Source of the DNA: an uncultured Prevotellaceae bacterium
GTDB taxonomy: Bacteria > Bacteroidota > Bacteroidia > Bacteroidales > Bacteroidaceae
Direction of reading: 5' to 3'
DNA: 64,000 nt
NCBI GenBank assembly: GCA_900316975.1
Contig: ONFA01000006.1
Coordinates: 22,314-86,313, forward strand
Below, in pieces: positions 18,901 to 27,600 of this stretch; position 1 is the first letter of the stretch; each line of letters starts with the position of its first letter. The notes below the pieces were generated by a model that saw only the letters and a program-made list of their open reading frames with translations, had not been told where the DNA came from and did not search any database. The position numbers and the translations under genes are program-made.

Positions 18901-18958
18901 ACAAGCAGATGAGGGTCAGCGCCACTGCTAGAAACTTTACAAATCCTTTGTTTTGCAT
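15929..18958 (-). CDS. secDF: Protein translocase SecD-SecF fusion
   Basis: A 1009-residue inner-membrane protein in which SecD and SecF are one chain, as usual in Bacteroidota. SecD part: first helix at 8-25, [14 protein letters not shown] near 72, a long periplasmic domain with a low-complexity Ala/Glu/Lys insertion (about 260-310), and a six-helix block with [26 protein letters not shown]. SecF part: begins about 660, has [15 protein letters not shown] and [17 protein letters not shown]. It uses the proton gradient to help pull proteins through SecYEG and release them on the periplasmic side. The C-terminus is acidic. Confidence 0.97.
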   Translation of the reverse strand: [1009 protein letters not shown]

Positions 18959-19107
18959 TTTTTGAATGATTTAATATATTGATTGTTATGTTATTCTTTT
19001 TGTTGTTCTTTTCATCTCAGCCCACAACAACTTCAAAACCATGTCCGCTACACATATTATTATATATAAGCGTTAGAGTTTGAGGCAATCCACGATAATT
19101 CAAGGTG

Positions 19108-19115
19108 CAAAGTTA
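19108..19115 (-). promoter_or_regulatory. Probable -7 box of secDF
   Basis: TAACTTTG on the minus strand, 150 bp upstream of the secDF start. No TTTG at the right distance. The rest of the 227-bp gap 18959-19185 is AT-rich and shows no gene. Confidence 0.4.
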
Positions 19116-19185
19116 TAGTTTTTTTTACAAATAGAAAGAAAAACACCACAAAAATATTCATTTCAAAGCCCTCTGCCCCCTTCTT

Positions 19186-20259
19186 TTACTCCAAATTGAT
19201 AAAACAATAGATAGGATAATGGTCGCTATGCCTAATGGACTTGTCCACTTTCGCCCCATATGCCTTGATGTTTGGACTCACCAAAATGTGGTCAAGGCGA
19301 AAATACATCCCGCTTCTATTGTAACTGATGCCTGGTCCGTTTCCACTTTGTGTATATGCATCATCCAGAAGGGTCGTCAAACGATGGTGGACATATGATA
19401 TAGGAGTAGCATTGAGATCACCGCATAAAACAATGTTACGTCCCCTGTTCCGCCCCACAAAATCTGCTACCGAATCCACCTGAAGTCCCCGAATGGAGTC
19501 GTGCCCAGTAATTTTTTCAGTCAAGCTAAAATATTTCGTTTCCGAGTCATTCTGCCCTGGGTGCTTGTAATTCTTAATGATGGACTTGTAGTCATCCTTG
19601 TCCGCAGAACTCAGTCTGTATGATTCCAAATGGTTGTTGATAAGCAGCAGCGTATCCTCTCCCACCCTCATCTCATAGGCATAGGAATGATTCGTCGTGG
19701 TGGGATAGTTTATCTTCACCACCGAATCAATCGGAAATTTCGAAAAGCAAGCGATATAGTTATCCGTTTCCAACTGGAAATGATAATAAGGATAAATCGA
19801 CGTGATGCTGTCAAGCGCACTATCCACGAAAGACTTCCTCGCCTCCTGCAAACAAATGACATCTGCCCCACTCTCCAACAAATACTTCAAGATGGGATTA
19901 TCCTCCCACGGCACCGACTTGTCATCACCAAATGCCATTACATTATACGACAGTACCTTGATGCAACCCGCTGGAGGTTCCGATGAAAAGTTGATGGGGA
20001 AATAAGCCCTAACGCTGCTGGCACAAAGAGCCATCCCCACCAAAGGCAGCAGTGTCCATTTCCATTTGAAAATCAGCCAGAAAAAGACAAAAAGCACGTT
20101 AAATGCGAGAAACACTGGAAACATCAACCCGAAATAGGAGTACTGCGGGGTGTTCTGAGGAGGCAGACATGACGTATAGGCACAAAAATTCATTGCCACA
20201 ATCATCAACAGATTGATGGCAATGAAAATCATTAGTGGTATCGTCTTGAGCAACCTCAT
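19186..20259 (-). CDS. Membrane-anchored endonuclease/exonuclease/phosphatase family protein
   Basis: A 357-residue protein with three membrane helices (about 5-27, 44-64 and 67-85) and a C-terminal EEP domain on the outer side. EEP motifs in order: VLSYNVMAFGD, VICLQEARKSF (metal-binding Glu), LLINNHLESY, IVLCGDLNATP and the final HSDHYPIYCF. EEP enzymes cleave phosphodiesters of nucleic acids or lipids; the substrate here is unknown. The start overlaps the rhomboid protease stop by 4 bp, so the two are translated together. Confidence 0.88.
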   Translation of the reverse strand: MRLLKTIPLMIFIAINLLMIVAMNFCAYTSCLPPQNTPQYSYFGLMFPVFLAFNVLFVFFWLIFKWKWTLLPLVGMALCASSVRAYFPINFSSEPPAGCIKVLSYNVMAFGDDKSVPWEDNPILKYLLESGADVICLQEARKSFVDSALDSITSIYPYYHFQLETDNYIACFSKFPIDSVVKINYPTTTNHSYAYEMRVGEDTLLLINNHLESYRLSSADKDDYKSIIKNYKHPGQNDSETKYFSLTEKITGHDSIRGLQVDSVADFVGRNRGRNIVLCGDLNATPISYVHHRLTTLLDDAYTQSGNGPGISYNRSGMYFRLDHILVSPNIKAYGAKVDKSIRHSDHYPIYCFINLE

Positions 20260-21149
20260 TCCTCTCCTCTCATTTTCTTGCTGGCATTAAAAAGAGTGGC
20301 TTTTTCACTCTCGGACAGGTTTTGATAGCCATTCTTTCGAATCTTGTCAAGAATGCGGTCTATCTCCTCATTGTCTTGGCGCTTCCTTTCGTTGTACTGA
20401 TGGTCTTCATGATTCGTCTCACGTATATTTGTCACACGCATCTTCGGCTTACGCTTACCGCCCAACCAGTCCTTCCATGAACTCTCGTCCTTTTCATAAT
20501 GAGCATCTGACGCTGAAGTCCAATAGTTACCCCGCTGTGCACGTTGCTTGTCCTGCATCTTCCATACAAACAAGATAATAGCACCTACCAAGATGCCGCC
20601 CAAATGAGCAAAATGCGCCACACCGTCAATAGATGTAATGCCCAAATACATCTCCACCACCGTATAGAAGCCCACTAGATACTTCAGTTTGATCGGGAAA
20701 GGAATCGGGATGATGAACAACTTTGCATTCGGGAAGAAGAACGCCGAAGCTGCCATCACACCATAGATGGCACCTGAAGCACCCACCAACTGAGCAGGAT
20801 TAATGATGCCCAACCATGTGAACAGCTGATTCACCAACGCCGCGCCGATACCACACAGCAAGTAGTACCACACAAATCGCTTCGTGCCCACCTGCTGCTC
20901 CACAGCATTACCAAAGATCATCAGCGACCACATGTTGAAGAACAGATGCCACCACCCTCCATGCATGAACATATAAGTGAGGTACTGATAGAGTGCGAAG
21001 CCTCTACCTCCTATCGGGTGCAAAGCATTAAAATTTCGGAACCAGTCTGTATGTCCATCCAGCGGAATCATTGGAGTGAGCCAATCACTCATGACATACA
21101 ACACAACATTTATAATTAAGATTACCTTAACGGCAGGAGTCATTCTCAT
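20256..21149 (-). CDS. Rhomboid-family intramembrane serine protease
   Basis: A 297-residue membrane protease with six predicted helices. The catalytic Ser lies in GASGAIYGVM (about residue 124) and the catalytic His in HFAHLGGILVGAII (about 185); the first-loop motif HGGWWHLFFNMWSL is also typical. Cytoplasmic tail of about 85 charged residues (NYWTSASDAHYEKDESSWKDW..., ending KKMRGEE) is family-specific. Substrates unknown. First gene of a pair with the EEP protein; -7 box TAATTTTG on the minus strand at 21199-21206. Confidence 0.94.
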   Translation of the reverse strand: MRMTPAVKVILIINVVLYVMSDWLTPMIPLDGHTDWFRNFNALHPIGGRGFALYQYLTYMFMHGGWWHLFFNMWSLMIFGNAVEQQVGTKRFVWYYLLCGIGAALVNQLFTWLGIINPAQLVGASGAIYGVMAASAFFFPNAKLFIIPIPFPIKLKYLVGFYTVVEMYLGITSIDGVAHFAHLGGILVGAIILFVWKMQDKQRAQRGNYWTSASDAHYEKDESSWKDWLGGKRKPKMRVTNIRETNHEDHQYNERKRQDNEEIDRILDKIRKNGYQNLSESEKATLFNASKKMRGEE

Positions 21150-21288
21150 ACGCTACTCATTTTATAATAAAACCATCTCACTTTCATAATTGCGAGTGCA
21201 AAATTAGAGTTTTTCTTCCTATTAAAGGGCAAAAAACTAAAAAATAGAAGTTTTTTTCGTTTTTTTCAACATTTTTTTGTCAAAAATG

Positions 21289-21319
21289 TTTGTTTGCGAA
21301 AATTTATATCATATATTTG
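21289..21319 (+). promoter_or_regulatory. HU gene promoter
   Basis: TTTG (21289-21292), 19-bp spacer, TATATTTG (21312-21319), followed by CAACG. Perfect consensus. The leader of the HU gene is about 100 nt. Confidence 0.82.
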
Positions 21320-21426
21320 CAACGAAGTTTTGAAGGAAACGCTTTCCAGACAAACGAAAAGACAATAATCACCATTGGATTTTACCCAATACAACTTTAT
21401 TTATAAAACCTAAATTATTAACTCTT

Positions 21427-21699
21427 ATGAACAAAACAGAACTCGTTAGCTCTATCGCTGCAAAGGCAGGTTTGAGCAAGGCTGATTCAAAGAAGGCTCT
21501 CGACGCATGTGTTGAGGCTATCGTTGGTGCACTCAAAGCAGACGACAAGGTTTCACTCGTTGGTTTCGGCACATTCTCTGTTGCTAAGCGTCCAGCACGC
21601 CAGGGCATTAACCCAGCAACCAAGAAGCCTATCACTATCGCTGCAAAGAAGGTGGCTAAATTCAAGGCTGGCTCTGACCTCGATGCTGCTATCAACTAA
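21427..21699 (+). CDS. hup: HU-family DNA-binding protein
   Basis: A 90-residue nucleoid protein, the standard HU length. It starts MNKTELVSSIAAKAGLSKADSKKALDA and has the DNA-binding arm GFGTFSVAKRPARQGINPATKKPITIAAKKVAKFKAGSDL. HU bends and compacts DNA as a dimer. The codon use is strongly biased (CTC, GCT, AAG), as expected of a highly expressed gene. Own promoter and terminator. Confidence 0.97.
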   Translation: MNKTELVSSIAAKAGLSKADSKKALDACVEAIVGALKADDKVSLVGFGTFSVAKRPARQGINPATKKPITIAAKKVAKFKAGSDLDAAIN

Positions 21700-21721
21700 T
21701 TAGAAAATTAAGGCAAAAAAG

Positions 21722-21750
21722 AAAAGGGATGCATCGCACCCCTTTTTTTA
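21722..21750. terminator. Terminator after HU, probably two-way
   Basis: AAAAGGG (21722-21728) pairs with CCCTTTT (21740-21746), with TGC/GCA pairs inside the loop, followed by a T7 run. It also lies at the stop of the converging YqaA gene. Confidence 0.78.
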
Positions 21751-22206
21751 TTTCCCCCATACCACGATAGGTAGCATGAAGATGATATAGCGGAGGAGTT
21801 TCCCTATGGTGGACCAAAAGATGACGCCCCACACATTAGCACGCAATATGCCGAGAGAGATGGAGATAGCAGTGCCAAAGATGGGGAGGAAGGAAAAGGC
21901 GGCAATCCACGAACCACGTTTTTCCACATAGTCGCGCGTCTTGCGCAGACGACGTTCCTTGATGCGCATCCAATGAGAAATCTGCTCAATGCTACCAATA
22001 CGTCCGATAAAATAATTGAACATGGAACCAAGCACATTGCCAATTGTGCCGCTGAGAATTGTAAGAATCGGGTCCATGCCCGTAGTGGCAAGCAGGGTGC
22101 CCATGACCACTTCTGAACTGAAAGGGACGAAGGTTCCTGCAAGAAACGATGCCATTGCCATGCCAAGATAGCCGTATTCTATGAAAAACTGATTGAGAGA
22201 ATCCAA
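21748..22206 (-). CDS. YqaA/DedA-like membrane protein
   Basis: A 152-residue protein with about four membrane helices, of the SNARE-associated/DedA superfamily: YGYLGMAMASFLAGTFVPFSSEVVMG and the conserved GNVLGSMFNYFIGR, FSFLPIFGTAISISLGILR. DedA-type proteins are linked to lipid carrier flipping and membrane homeostasis. The only suitable start is TTG at 22206, 5 bp after the stop of the upstream membrane-protein gene, so the pair is probably one transcript. Starting at the later ATG codons would remove half of the first helix. Confidence 0.85.
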   Translation of the reverse strand: MDSLNQFFIEYGYLGMAMASFLAGTFVPFSSEVVMGTLLATTGMDPILTILSGTIGNVLGSMFNYFIGRIGSIEQISHWMRIKERRLRKTRDYVEKRGSWIAAFSFLPIFGTAISISLGILRANVWGVIFWSTIGKLLRYIIFMLPIVVWGK

Positions 22207-22211
22207 GTGTA

Positions 22212-23234
22212 TCAGAAATTAGAAGTTAGGAGTTGAAATAAAAGATTATCAGGCAGATACTGCACCACAAGAACTGCCACAGCCAGCACCATCAGCACGA
22301 TGCAGCAGATGTGGGAGAACTTCGTATAGGTCAGCGTGAAGAAATGACCAAAAACAATGGAAGTAGGCAGCATGAGCAGGGGAAGAAGCACCCACAAATA
22401 CTGAGGTTGGACACACACGCCAATAATAATGAACACACCATAAGATATCAACGAATTATAGATGATCCTCGTACGAGTCTTGTCCATAAACTGATGGACG
22501 GAGAAATCGACAGCCCCCACTACAAAAAGCAGAACCACGAACAAGAACGTGACAACATCACGAAACTCCAACTGCCCATAATCACCCCTCTGGAAATCCA
22601 CCATCATCTGCAAATGAATCATAAAATCAGGGAACGTACTCGTCAAGAAAGCGACACCTCCATACAACCAATACGGCAATATTAATGCCAAAAGAGAAGA
22701 AACAAAGCTCCGCAAAGACAAGGCACGAAATAATCCCAAAATGAACCAATAGACGAGCATCATCCACAGCCATTTCGGAAACACCAACGAAGCAATCGAC
22801 ACCAGTAGCGAAGCCACGAAAGGCGGTTGCGGCATAGAAGACTGATAGGATGAGAACAAGGGGAAAAAGGACATCAGTGAGAGAAGCATCACCACCATTC
22901 CTGGTTGAAACCCATGACACAGAACCATCAGGCACAACAAGAGGGAAAGCATACTACTCAGCATCCGCGAGTTCACCCTCAGCAGCACATTGGCATTGTT
23001 CAGTTCCGCCAACAGATAAACTGCCCAAGCCGCAAGAATAGCACTGATGACCAAGGTCCAATACCCCTCCTGAAGAAAGGAAGGAACATAGTGCCACAAT
23101 CCATAATCAGATGCTGAATAAGAAATGGACGAATGAAGGGGAGGAAGTACAAACCAAAGAATAAAGGTCAGCCCTCCCACAATGGGGAGTGTGGCCTGGC
23201 TATTGGCAATACTTTTCTGAAAGTCCAGTCTCAC
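22212..23234 (-). CDS. Polytopic membrane protein of unknown function
   Basis: A 340-residue protein with about nine hydrophobic helices and short loops, and no soluble domain. The GTG at 23234 (VRLDFQKSIANSQATLP) is chosen because a -7 box TACCTTTG (minus strand, 23267-23274) lies between it and the only upstream ATG (23330). Similar membrane proteins are common in Bacteroidales next to uncharacterised genes. Its last residues (LTSNF) and stop lie in a short 7-nt repeat array (22214-22240). Confidence 0.62.
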   Translation of the reverse strand: MRLDFQKSIANSQATLPIVGGLTFILWFVLPPLHSSISYSASDYGLWHYVPSFLQEGYWTLVISAILAAWAVYLLAELNNANVLLRVNSRMLSSMLSLLLCLMVLCHGFQPGMVVMLLSLMSFFPLFSSYQSSMPQPPFVASLLVSIASLVFPKWLWMMLVYWFILGLFRALSLRSFVSSLLALILPYWLYGGVAFLTSTFPDFMIHLQMMVDFQRGDYGQLEFRDVVTFLFVVLLFVVGAVDFSVHQFMDKTRTRIIYNSLISYGVFIIIGVCVQPQYLWVLLPLLMLPTSIVFGHFFTLTYTKFSHICCIVLMVLAVAVLVVQYLPDNLLFQLLTSNF

Positions 23235-23347
23235 GTCTTTTTTATTATGATGTTGAAAATCGAATGCAAAGGTACAAACTTTTTTCCGTAACTTTGCCGT
23301 CATGATGGCGAAGTTACTTTGTCTCAGCAAAAAAGAAACGAGATTTC

Positions 23348-23378
23348 TTTGTTTTGCTCTCTACTTTTCGTAACTTTG
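23348..23378 (+). promoter_or_regulatory. Promoter of the miaB-DPP IV cluster
   Basis: TTTG (23348-23351), 19-bp spacer, TAACTTTG (23371-23378), 26 nt before the miaB ATG. Perfect consensus. Confidence 0.82.
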
Positions 23379-23404
23379 CAGCGTTTTTGTACAAATTCAT
23401 TTTA

Positions 23405-24715
23405 ATGAAGCAACTTTTTATTGAGACTTATGGCTGCCAAATGAACGTGGCGGACAGTGAAGTCATTGCCTCTGTGATGAAAATGGCAGGATATGAAACC
23501 TGCGATTCCATCGAGGAGGCTGACGCTGTGTTGCTGAACACCTGTTCTGTCCGTGAAAATGCAGAGAATAAGATCTACAGCCGACTGGAAGCATTACATG
23601 CATTGCAGAAGAAAGGGCATGCATTCATCATCGGCGTTGTGGGATGCATGGCAGAGCGCGTAAGGGAAGAATTGATAGAGCATCACCACGTCAATCTTGT
23701 GGCTGGTCCTGACTCTTATCTGTCGTTGCCAGAACTGTTTGCTGCTGCCGAGATTGGAGAGAAAGCCATCAATGTAGAACTCAGCACAACAGAAACCTAT
23801 CGCGATGTAATTCCAGAGCGCATTTGCGGCAGTCATATCAGCGGCTTTGTCAGTATCATGCGCGGCTGCAACAACTTCTGCCACTACTGCATTGTACCTT
23901 ATACTCGAGGCAGAGAGCGGAGCCGAGAAGTGGACAGCATCTTGAACGAAGTGAAAGATTTGCAGAGAAAGGGGTTCAAAGAGGTGACATTGTTGGGACA
24001 AAATGTGAACAGTTATCAGTGTGGCGAAGTTGGATTCCCTCAGCTATTAGGCATCGTAGCAGAAGCCGCCCCCGACATGCGTATCCGATTCACGACCTCT
24101 CATCCCAAAGACATGAGCGATGAGACGTTGGAAGTGATTGCCACCCATAAGAACATCTGTCGCCACATCCATCTGCCCGTGCAGAGCGGAAGTAACCGTA
24201 TTCTGAAACTGATGAACAGAAAATACACCCGCGAATGGTATCTCGACCGCGTGGCAGCCATCCGGCGCATCTTGCCTGACTGCGGACTAACCACCGACAT
24301 CTTTGTGGGCTACCATTCCGAAACGGAAGAAGACCATCAACTTTCCCTTTCGCTGATGAGGGAAGTGGGCTACGATTCCGCATTCATGTTCAAGTATTCG
24401 GAACGCCCAGGCACCTATGCCTCAAAGCATCTGCCTGACGATGTGCCAGAAGACACGAAAATCCGTCGTCTGAACGAGATGATAGCCCTACAGAATGAAC
24501 TTTCGGCTGAAAGTTACAAGAAGGATATAGGGAAGACATTCGAGGTGTTGGTTGAAGGTGTTTCGAAACGCAGCAAGGAGCAGTTCTTCGGGCGCACCCA
24601 ACAAAACAAAGTGGTGGTGTTCGACCGAGGCAGCCATCACATTGGCGACTTCGTGAAAGTGAAAGTCTCAGAATCCAGTTCAGCAACCCTAAAAGGCATC
24701 GAAGTAAATGAGTAA
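23405..24715 (+). CDS. miaB: tRNA-2-methylthio-N6-dimethylallyladenosine synthase
   Basis: A 436-residue radical-SAM enzyme that adds the methylthio group to i6A37 of tRNAs reading U-initial codons. N-terminal cluster Cys are in ETYGCQMN, LNTCSVREN and VGCMAERV; the radical-SAM motif is GCNNFCHYCIVPYTRG; a TRAM domain follows from about 375 (VLVEGVSKRSKEQFFGRTQQNKVVVF). The ATG at 23405 is chosen over one at 23354, which lies upstream of the -7 box. First gene of the long plus-strand cluster; its end overlaps ftsX by 8 bp. Confidence 0.97.
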   Translation: MKQLFIETYGCQMNVADSEVIASVMKMAGYETCDSIEEADAVLLNTCSVRENAENKIYSRLEALHALQKKGHAFIIGVVGCMAERVREELIEHHHVNLVAGPDSYLSLPELFAAAEIGEKAINVELSTTETYRDVIPERICGSHISGFVSIMRGCNNFCHYCIVPYTRGRERSREVDSILNEVKDLQRKGFKEVTLLGQNVNSYQCGEVGFPQLLGIVAEAAPDMRIRFTTSHPKDMSDETLEVIATHKNICRHIHLPVQSGSNRILKLMNRKYTREWYLDRVAAIRRILPDCGLTTDIFVGYHSETEEDHQLSLSLMREVGYDSAFMFKYSERPGTYASKHLPDDVPEDTKIRRLNEMIALQNELSAESYKKDIGKTFEVLVEGVSKRSKEQFFGRTQQNKVVVFDRGSHHIGDFVKVKVSESSSATLKGIEVNE

Positions 24716-25577
24716 AAAAAGACATTCATTCCTTAGCACCCAGTTCATCACTGCAGCCATCTCCACCACTTTGGTGCTCGTGCTGTTGGGCATCATCGTA
24801 CTCTTTGTCATTACGGCGCAGAATCTTTCCACTTACGTGAAAGAAAACATCAATGTGAGCGTACTGATTAGCGATGAAATGGACAGCCTCCAAATCAAGA
24901 GTATGGAGAAGATGCTCAAGCAGGCTCCCTATGCCAAGAGTGTAGAATACATATCGAAAGAACAAGCACTGGTGGAGGAAATCCAGGCACAAGGCATTGA
25001 CCCTACCGAATTCATCGGTGTGAACCCCTACACTGCCTCTTTTGAAGTGAAGATTCATGCCGACCATGCCAATCCCGACAGCATCAGTTCCGCTGTAAAG
25101 AAACTTAAAGGGAATCCCAACGTGGTGGATGTCATTTACTCCAAAGACCTTATCAAATCAGTCAACGACAATATCCGAAAAGTAAGCATCATCCTGCTCA
25201 TTATTGCAGCACTATTTACTTACATTTCGTTTGCTCTTATCAACAATACGGTGCGTTTGACTATTTTCTCCAAACGTTTTATCATCAATACGATGAAGTT
25301 GGTGGGTGCCAGTTGGAATTTCATCCGACGTCCATTCCTCACCCAAAGTTTCACCTTGGGCATCGCATCTGCCATCATTGCCGACGCACTGATTATCGGA
25401 GGCATTTACTGGTTGCACAACTTTGAGCCACAAATCACCGCTGTCATTGACCTCAAAGCCATCATCATCGTATCCGCAGCAGTATTCCTCTTCGGCATCA
25501 TCATCACCTATTTTTGTACACTCTTCTCACTCAACAAATATCTGAAGATGAGTAGCAACGAACTCTACTACATTTAG
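24708..25577 (+). CDS. ftsX: Cell-division protein FtsX
   Basis: A 289-residue permease-like protein with a first helix at 15-37, an extracytoplasmic domain (38-160) and three further helices (about 162-185, 215-235 and 255-275). EYISKEQALVEEIQAQGIDPTEFIGVNPYTASFEVKI and LVGASWNFIRRPFLTQS are typical of FtsX. With FtsE it activates cell-wall hydrolases at the division site; ftsE is not in the window. It overlaps miaB by 8 bp. Confidence 0.95.
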   Translation: MSKKRHSFLSTQFITAAISTTLVLVLLGIIVLFVITAQNLSTYVKENINVSVLISDEMDSLQIKSMEKMLKQAPYAKSVEYISKEQALVEEIQAQGIDPTEFIGVNPYTASFEVKIHADHANPDSISSAVKKLKGNPNVVDVIYSKDLIKSVNDNIRKVSIILLIIAALFTYISFALINNTVRLTIFSKRFIINTMKLVGASWNFIRRPFLTQSFTLGIASAIIADALIIGGIYWLHNFEPQITAVIDLKAIIIVSAAVFLFGIIITYFCTLFSLNKYLKMSSNELYYI

Positions 25578-25634
25578 CCAACCACCAGCCCATGCATTGC
25601 GCGATTATATAATCACTAAACAACAACTACATAA

Positions 25635-25856
25635 ATGAAGAACTTTGCATTCACAAAAACAAACTACATCCTGCTTATCATCGGATTTGCTATCATTATC
25701 CTCGGTTTCATCTTGATGGCAGGCGATGCAACAACTGAAGATGCGTTTAACCCCGACATCTTCAGCGACTTGCGCATCAAGGTAGCACCCATGGTGTGCC
25801 TCTTTGGCTTCCTCTTCGAGATTGTCGCCATCCTCTGGCCCGCGAAGAAAGCCTGA
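25635..25856 (+). CDS. DUF3098 small membrane protein
   Basis: A 73-residue protein with two membrane helices (about 10-29 and 51-68) around the conserved loop DATTEDAFNPDIFSDLRIKVAP. DUF3098 proteins are short, restricted to Bacteroidota and often found between ftsX and uppP, as here. Function unknown; the position suggests a role at the division site or in envelope synthesis. Confidence 0.9.
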   Translation: MKNFAFTKTNYILLIIGFAIIILGFILMAGDATTEDAFNPDIFSDLRIKVAPMVCLFGFLFEIVAILWPAKKA

Positions 25857-25900
25857 CACTTTCCCCACAACATCTAACATTTGATATTTCACATTTTTAC

Positions 25901-26746
25901 ATGAATTGGATTCAGACGATTATAATTGCCATAGTAGAAGGGCTGACAGAATTTCTTCCTGTGTCTTCTACCGGCCACATGATCATTGCACAAAACATAT
26001 TGGGAGTGGAAAGCACCGAATATGTGAAGGCTTTCACCTTCATCATCCAGTTTGGAGCCATCCTTTCCGTGGTGTGTCTTTATTGGAAGCGTTTCTTCCG
26101 CCTGAACAAAGAACCTCTCCCCGAGGGTTCGCCAGCCATCAAGCAGTTTCTCCACAAGTTTGACTTCTACTGGAAACTGTTCATCGCCTTCATTCCTGCC
26201 GTCGTGCTGGGACTTCTTTGCAGCGATGCCATCGATGCCATGCTGGAGCGTGTGGAGGTAGTGGCAGCCATGCTTGTTGCCGGCGGCGTGTTTATGCTGT
26301 TTTGCGACAGAATCTTCAACAAGGGAAGTGAAAACACCCAACTGACAGAGAAACGCGCATTCATGGTCGGCCTGTTTCAATGCATCGCCATGATTCCGGG
26401 TGTGTCACGTTCTATGGCTACAATCGTTGGAGGCATGGCACAAAAGATGACCCGCAAGGATGCAGCCGAATTCTCTTTCTTCCTGGCAGTTCCCACCATG
26501 CTGGGAGCCACGGTATATAAGATTTACAAGATGCTCAAAGAAGGAGGAACCGAGTTGATCATGAACAATCTCGACACGCTCATCATCGGCAACGTGGTTG
26601 CATTCATCGTGGCACTGCTGGCCATCAAGTTCTTCATCCGCTTCGTGCAGAGGTATGGCTTCCAAGCCTTTGGATGGTACAGAATCATCGTGGGAGGCAT
26701 CATCTTGGCTTTGCTTTTCACAGGACACGAACTCACCATCTTATAA
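25901..26746 (+). CDS. uppP: Undecaprenyl-diphosphatase
   Basis: A 281-residue integral membrane enzyme that removes a phosphate from undecaprenyl diphosphate so the lipid carrier can be reused in peptidoglycan and glycan synthesis. Signature regions are VEGLTEFLPVSSTGHMIIAQNILG (active-site Glu, Ser, His) and PGVSRSMATIVGGMAQKMTRKDAAEFSFFLAVPTM. The ATG at 25901 (MNWIQTIIIAIVEGLTEF) is chosen; an upstream in-frame ATG would begin in the DUF3098 gene. It is 44 bp after DUF3098 and 35 bp before truB. Confidence 0.97.
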   Translation: MNWIQTIIIAIVEGLTEFLPVSSTGHMIIAQNILGVESTEYVKAFTFIIQFGAILSVVCLYWKRFFRLNKEPLPEGSPAIKQFLHKFDFYWKLFIAFIPAVVLGLLCSDAIDAMLERVEVVAAMLVAGGVFMLFCDRIFNKGSENTQLTEKRAFMVGLFQCIAMIPGVSRSMATIVGGMAQKMTRKDAAEFSFFLAVPTMLGATVYKIYKMLKEGGTELIMNNLDTLIIGNVVAFIVALLAIKFFIRFVQRYGFQAFGWYRIIVGGIILALLFTGHELTIL

Positions 26747-26781
26747 TTCACCCCATCAAACAGTTCACTTACACTGGCAGC

Positions 26782-27570
26782 ATGAATCCCCAAGCAGGCG
26801 AAATACTCATCTTCAACAAGCCCTACCGCTGGACCTCCTTCAACGTGGTGGCAAAGGTGCGAGGCGAACTCTCGCATCGGTTGGGTGTGAAGAAACTGAA
26901 GGTGGGACATGCCGGTACGCTCGACCCATTGGCAACGGGTGTGCTCATCATCTGCACAGGCAAGAGCACCAAACTTATCGATGAGTTGCAGGCACACACC
27001 AAAGAATATGTTGCCACCATCAAATTGGGTGCCACTACTCCCTCGTTCGACATGGAGACTGCCGAAGATGCCACCTACCCCACCGAGCACATCACCCGTG
27101 AGTTGGTGGAAGAGAAACTTAAGGCTTTCGTGGGACGCATCGAACAGATTCCACCCACCTTCTCAGCCGTGAAAGTAGATGGCAAACGTGCCTTCAAATA
27201 TGCACGTCAAGGTGAAGACATCGAGTTGAAACCGAAGATTCTGGTCATTGACGAACTGGAAATCCTGCATTTCGGAGAGGTTGAGAACGAAGTGACCGAC
27301 GAAAGCAACGACCCACGGGAACGCATCAAATACCAAAGCGGCAACCTGACGGGCACCCACCTCTCGCTGACCATCCGCGTGGTGTGCAGCAAAGGCACCT
27401 ACATCCGGGCATTAGCACGCGACATCGGGCAATCCCTCGGCTCTGGCGGCTACCTGACCAGTCTCGTCCGCACCCGCATCGGGGAATATACCCTGCAAGA
27501 TTGCATGGACATCGAACAGTTCCCCCAATGGCTCGAACAACAGACACTGGAAAAAGCAGAAAATAGTTAA
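26782..27570 (+). CDS. truB: tRNA pseudouridine(55) synthase
   Basis: A 262-residue enzyme that makes pseudouridine 55 in the T-loop of tRNAs. GHAGTLDPLATGVLIICTGKSTKL holds the catalytic Asp; SFDMETAEDATYPT and PPTFSAVKVDGKRAFKYARQGEDIELK are also standard. A 15-residue acidic insertion (ENEVTDESNDPRERI) lies in the second domain. The last codons (ENS) and stop begin a short AGTCAAT-type repeat array that runs to about 27597. It lies between uppP and queA, an arrangement common in Bacteroidales. Confidence 0.96.
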   Translation: MNPQAGEILIFNKPYRWTSFNVVAKVRGELSHRLGVKKLKVGHAGTLDPLATGVLIICTGKSTKLIDELQAHTKEYVATIKLGATTPSFDMETAEDATYPTEHITRELVEEKLKAFVGRIEQIPPTFSAVKVDGKRAFKYARQGEDIELKPKILVIDELEILHFGEVENEVTDESNDPRERIKYQSGNLTGTHLSLTIRVVCSKGTYIRALARDIGQSLGSGGYLTSLVRTRIGEYTLQDCMDIEQFPQWLEQQTLEKAENS

Positions 27571-27600
27571 ATAGTCAATAGTCAAATAGTAAGTAAAAAT

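Noticed and set aside
23235..23330. ATG start at 23330 for the membrane protein
   Set aside because: The -7 box at 23267-23274 lies downstream of it, and the extra residues have no signal or helix; GTG at 23234 fits better.
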